This document shows, in pieces, positions 63,368-64,000 of a DNA stretch of 64,000 nt; within the stretch, counting starts at the first letter, position 1, and each line of letters begins with the position of its first letter. Source of the DNA: Sphingomonadaceae bacterium PASS1. Its GTDB lineage: Bacteria > Pseudomonadota > Alphaproteobacteria > Sphingomonadales > Sphingomonadaceae. A model generated the notes under the pieces. That model did not search any database and was not told where the DNA came from. It was given only the letters and a program-made list of their open reading frames with translations. A program made the position numbers and the translations under genes. The stretch is taken from positions 490,914-554,913 of the forward strand of contig NKIR01000001.1 of the NCBI GenBank assembly GCA_002255985.1, read 5' to 3'.

Positions 63368-64000
63368 GGTACCCAGCCTCGGAGAAGCTCGAGATCATCA
63401 GGATCGTCGAGCAGTCGCATCTGCCAACCAAGATCACACTCGACAAGCTGGGCGTTGCCCGCCGGACCTTCTACCGCTGGTATGACCGCTATCTCGAAGG
63501 CGGGCCGGAAGCGCTGGCGGATAAGCCATCAAGCCCGAGCCGTGTCTGGAACCGCATCCCGAAGGTAATCCATGACCAGATCATCGATCTGGCGCTGGAA
63601 CAGTCCGAGCTGTCACCGCGCGAACTGGCGGTGCGGTTTACCGACGAGCGGCGTTACTTCGTGTCAGAAGCCACGGTTTACAGGCTACTCAAGGCCCATG
63701 ACCTCATTACCAGTCCGGCCTATGTCGTGGTGAAGGCAGCAGGCGAGTTCCACACCAAGACCACCCGACCCAACGAGATGTGGCAGACAGACTTCACCTA
63801 CTTCAAGATCATTGGCTGGGGCTGGATGTACTTGTCGACGGTACTCGACGACTTCTCGCGCTACATCATCGCCTGGAAGCTGTGCAGCAATATGCGCGCC
63901 GAGGATGTCACCGACACGCTCGACATGGCACTAGCAGCGTCAGGCTGCGATCATGCCACTGTCCAGCACAAGCCACGGCTGCTCAGCGACAATGGTCCCA
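63364..64000 (+). CDS. IS3-family transposase OrfB (partial, DDE integrase)
   Basis: Begins ATG 63364 (MRYPASEKLEIIRIVEQSHL). It has an N-terminal helix-turn-helix (KLGVARRTFYRWYDRYLEGG), the integrase core with Asp in EMWQTDFTYFK and a second Asp in RLLSDNGP. The catalytic Glu lies beyond the window. At least 212 residues are present, open to the edge. Confidence 0.92.
   Translation, partial: MRYPASEKLEIIRIVEQSHLPTKITLDKLGVARRTFYRWYDRYLEGGPEALADKPSSPSRVWNRIPKVIHDQIIDLALEQSELSPRELAVRFTDERRYFVSEATVYRLLKAHDLITSPAYVVVKAAGEFHTKTTRPNEMWQTDFTYFKIIGWGWMYLSTVLDDFSRYIIAWKLCSNMRAEDVTDTLDMALAASGCDHATVQHKPRLLSDNGP

Larger units (their letters stand above)
62901..64000 (+). mobile_element. IS3-family insertion sequence (left part)
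   Basis: Two overlapping transposase frames are preceded by a TGACTGTTCCCC-like left end at about 62901-62905, which interrupts the amidohydrolase. The right end and the target duplication are outside the window. The exact boundary is inferred from where homology of the interrupted gene ends. Confidence 0.8.

Overview
The window reads as a chromosomal segment of an alphaproteobacterium, most likely a sphingomonad (Sphingopyxis/Sphingorhabdus-like). This is a judgement from gene content and protein style: a DUF1013/TrcR cell-cycle regulator, an alphaproteobacterial-type DksA with a reduced zinc finger, a complete Entner-Doudoroff cassette, a large TonB-dependent receptor, a PEP-CTERM surface protein and many acyl-CoA genes. 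No marker that fixes the genus is present. Most of the 64 kb is dense, ordinary coding sequence. Only the right end (62.2-64 kb) looks like accessory DNA.

Layout. At 1-430 a riboflavin gene (ribB, cut by the window edge) carries an extra N-terminal helix-turn-helix domain. It is divergent from a DUF2855 gene, with several dyads between them. At 1.6-8.1 kb seven tightly packed minus-strand genes form one probable operon: DUF1330, nitronate monooxygenase-like, hypothetical, APH-type kinase, acyl-CoA dehydrogenase, TIGR03084 and amidohydrolase. The kinase/dehydrogenase pair resembles the ACAD10/11 and LvaAC systems for 4-hydroxyacyl-CoA breakdown. A TetR regulator, DNA polymerase IV, an acyl-CoA ligase and a metallo-beta-lactamase-fold hydrolase follow at 8.2-12.8 kb. 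At 12.9-28.6 kb is a housekeeping stretch: trcR, clpA, recF, a beta-ketoacyl synthase III-like gene, a plsC-like gene, a P450, rimO, surE and serS.

A serine/glycine-rich PEP-CTERM protein lies at 28.7-29.7 kb, then dksA and a PilZ gene. The cassette zwf-edd-glk-eda-pgl occupies 31.0-36.6 kb with overlapping genes and encodes glucose phosphorylation and conversion of glucose-6-phosphate to pyruvate plus glyceraldehyde-3-phosphate. A fused alpha/beta 2-oxoacid dehydrogenase E1 is translationally coupled to a malonyltransferase-like gene (36.7-40.0 kb) and divergent from the TonB receptor. A beta-oxidation operon (CoA transferase, thiolase, FadJ/FadB-like multifunctional enzyme) is at 42.8-47.4 kb, followed by acs. 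The 49.8-62 kb part holds prfB, mrcA, an amidase, rne, a BepA-like protease, a DsbA-like protein, rlmE and ppx/gppA. A tRNA-Gln is followed by an amidohydrolase fragment truncated by an IS3-family element that runs off the window.

The most interesting signal is regulatory. The same dyad, TTAATC-N4-GATTAA, lies just upstream of three separate acyl-CoA/lipid operons (8.1, 12.8 and 47.46 kb), with a TetR gene located between two of them. This suggests a local fatty-acid or acyl-CoA regulon. No CRISPR array, rRNA or prophage was seen.
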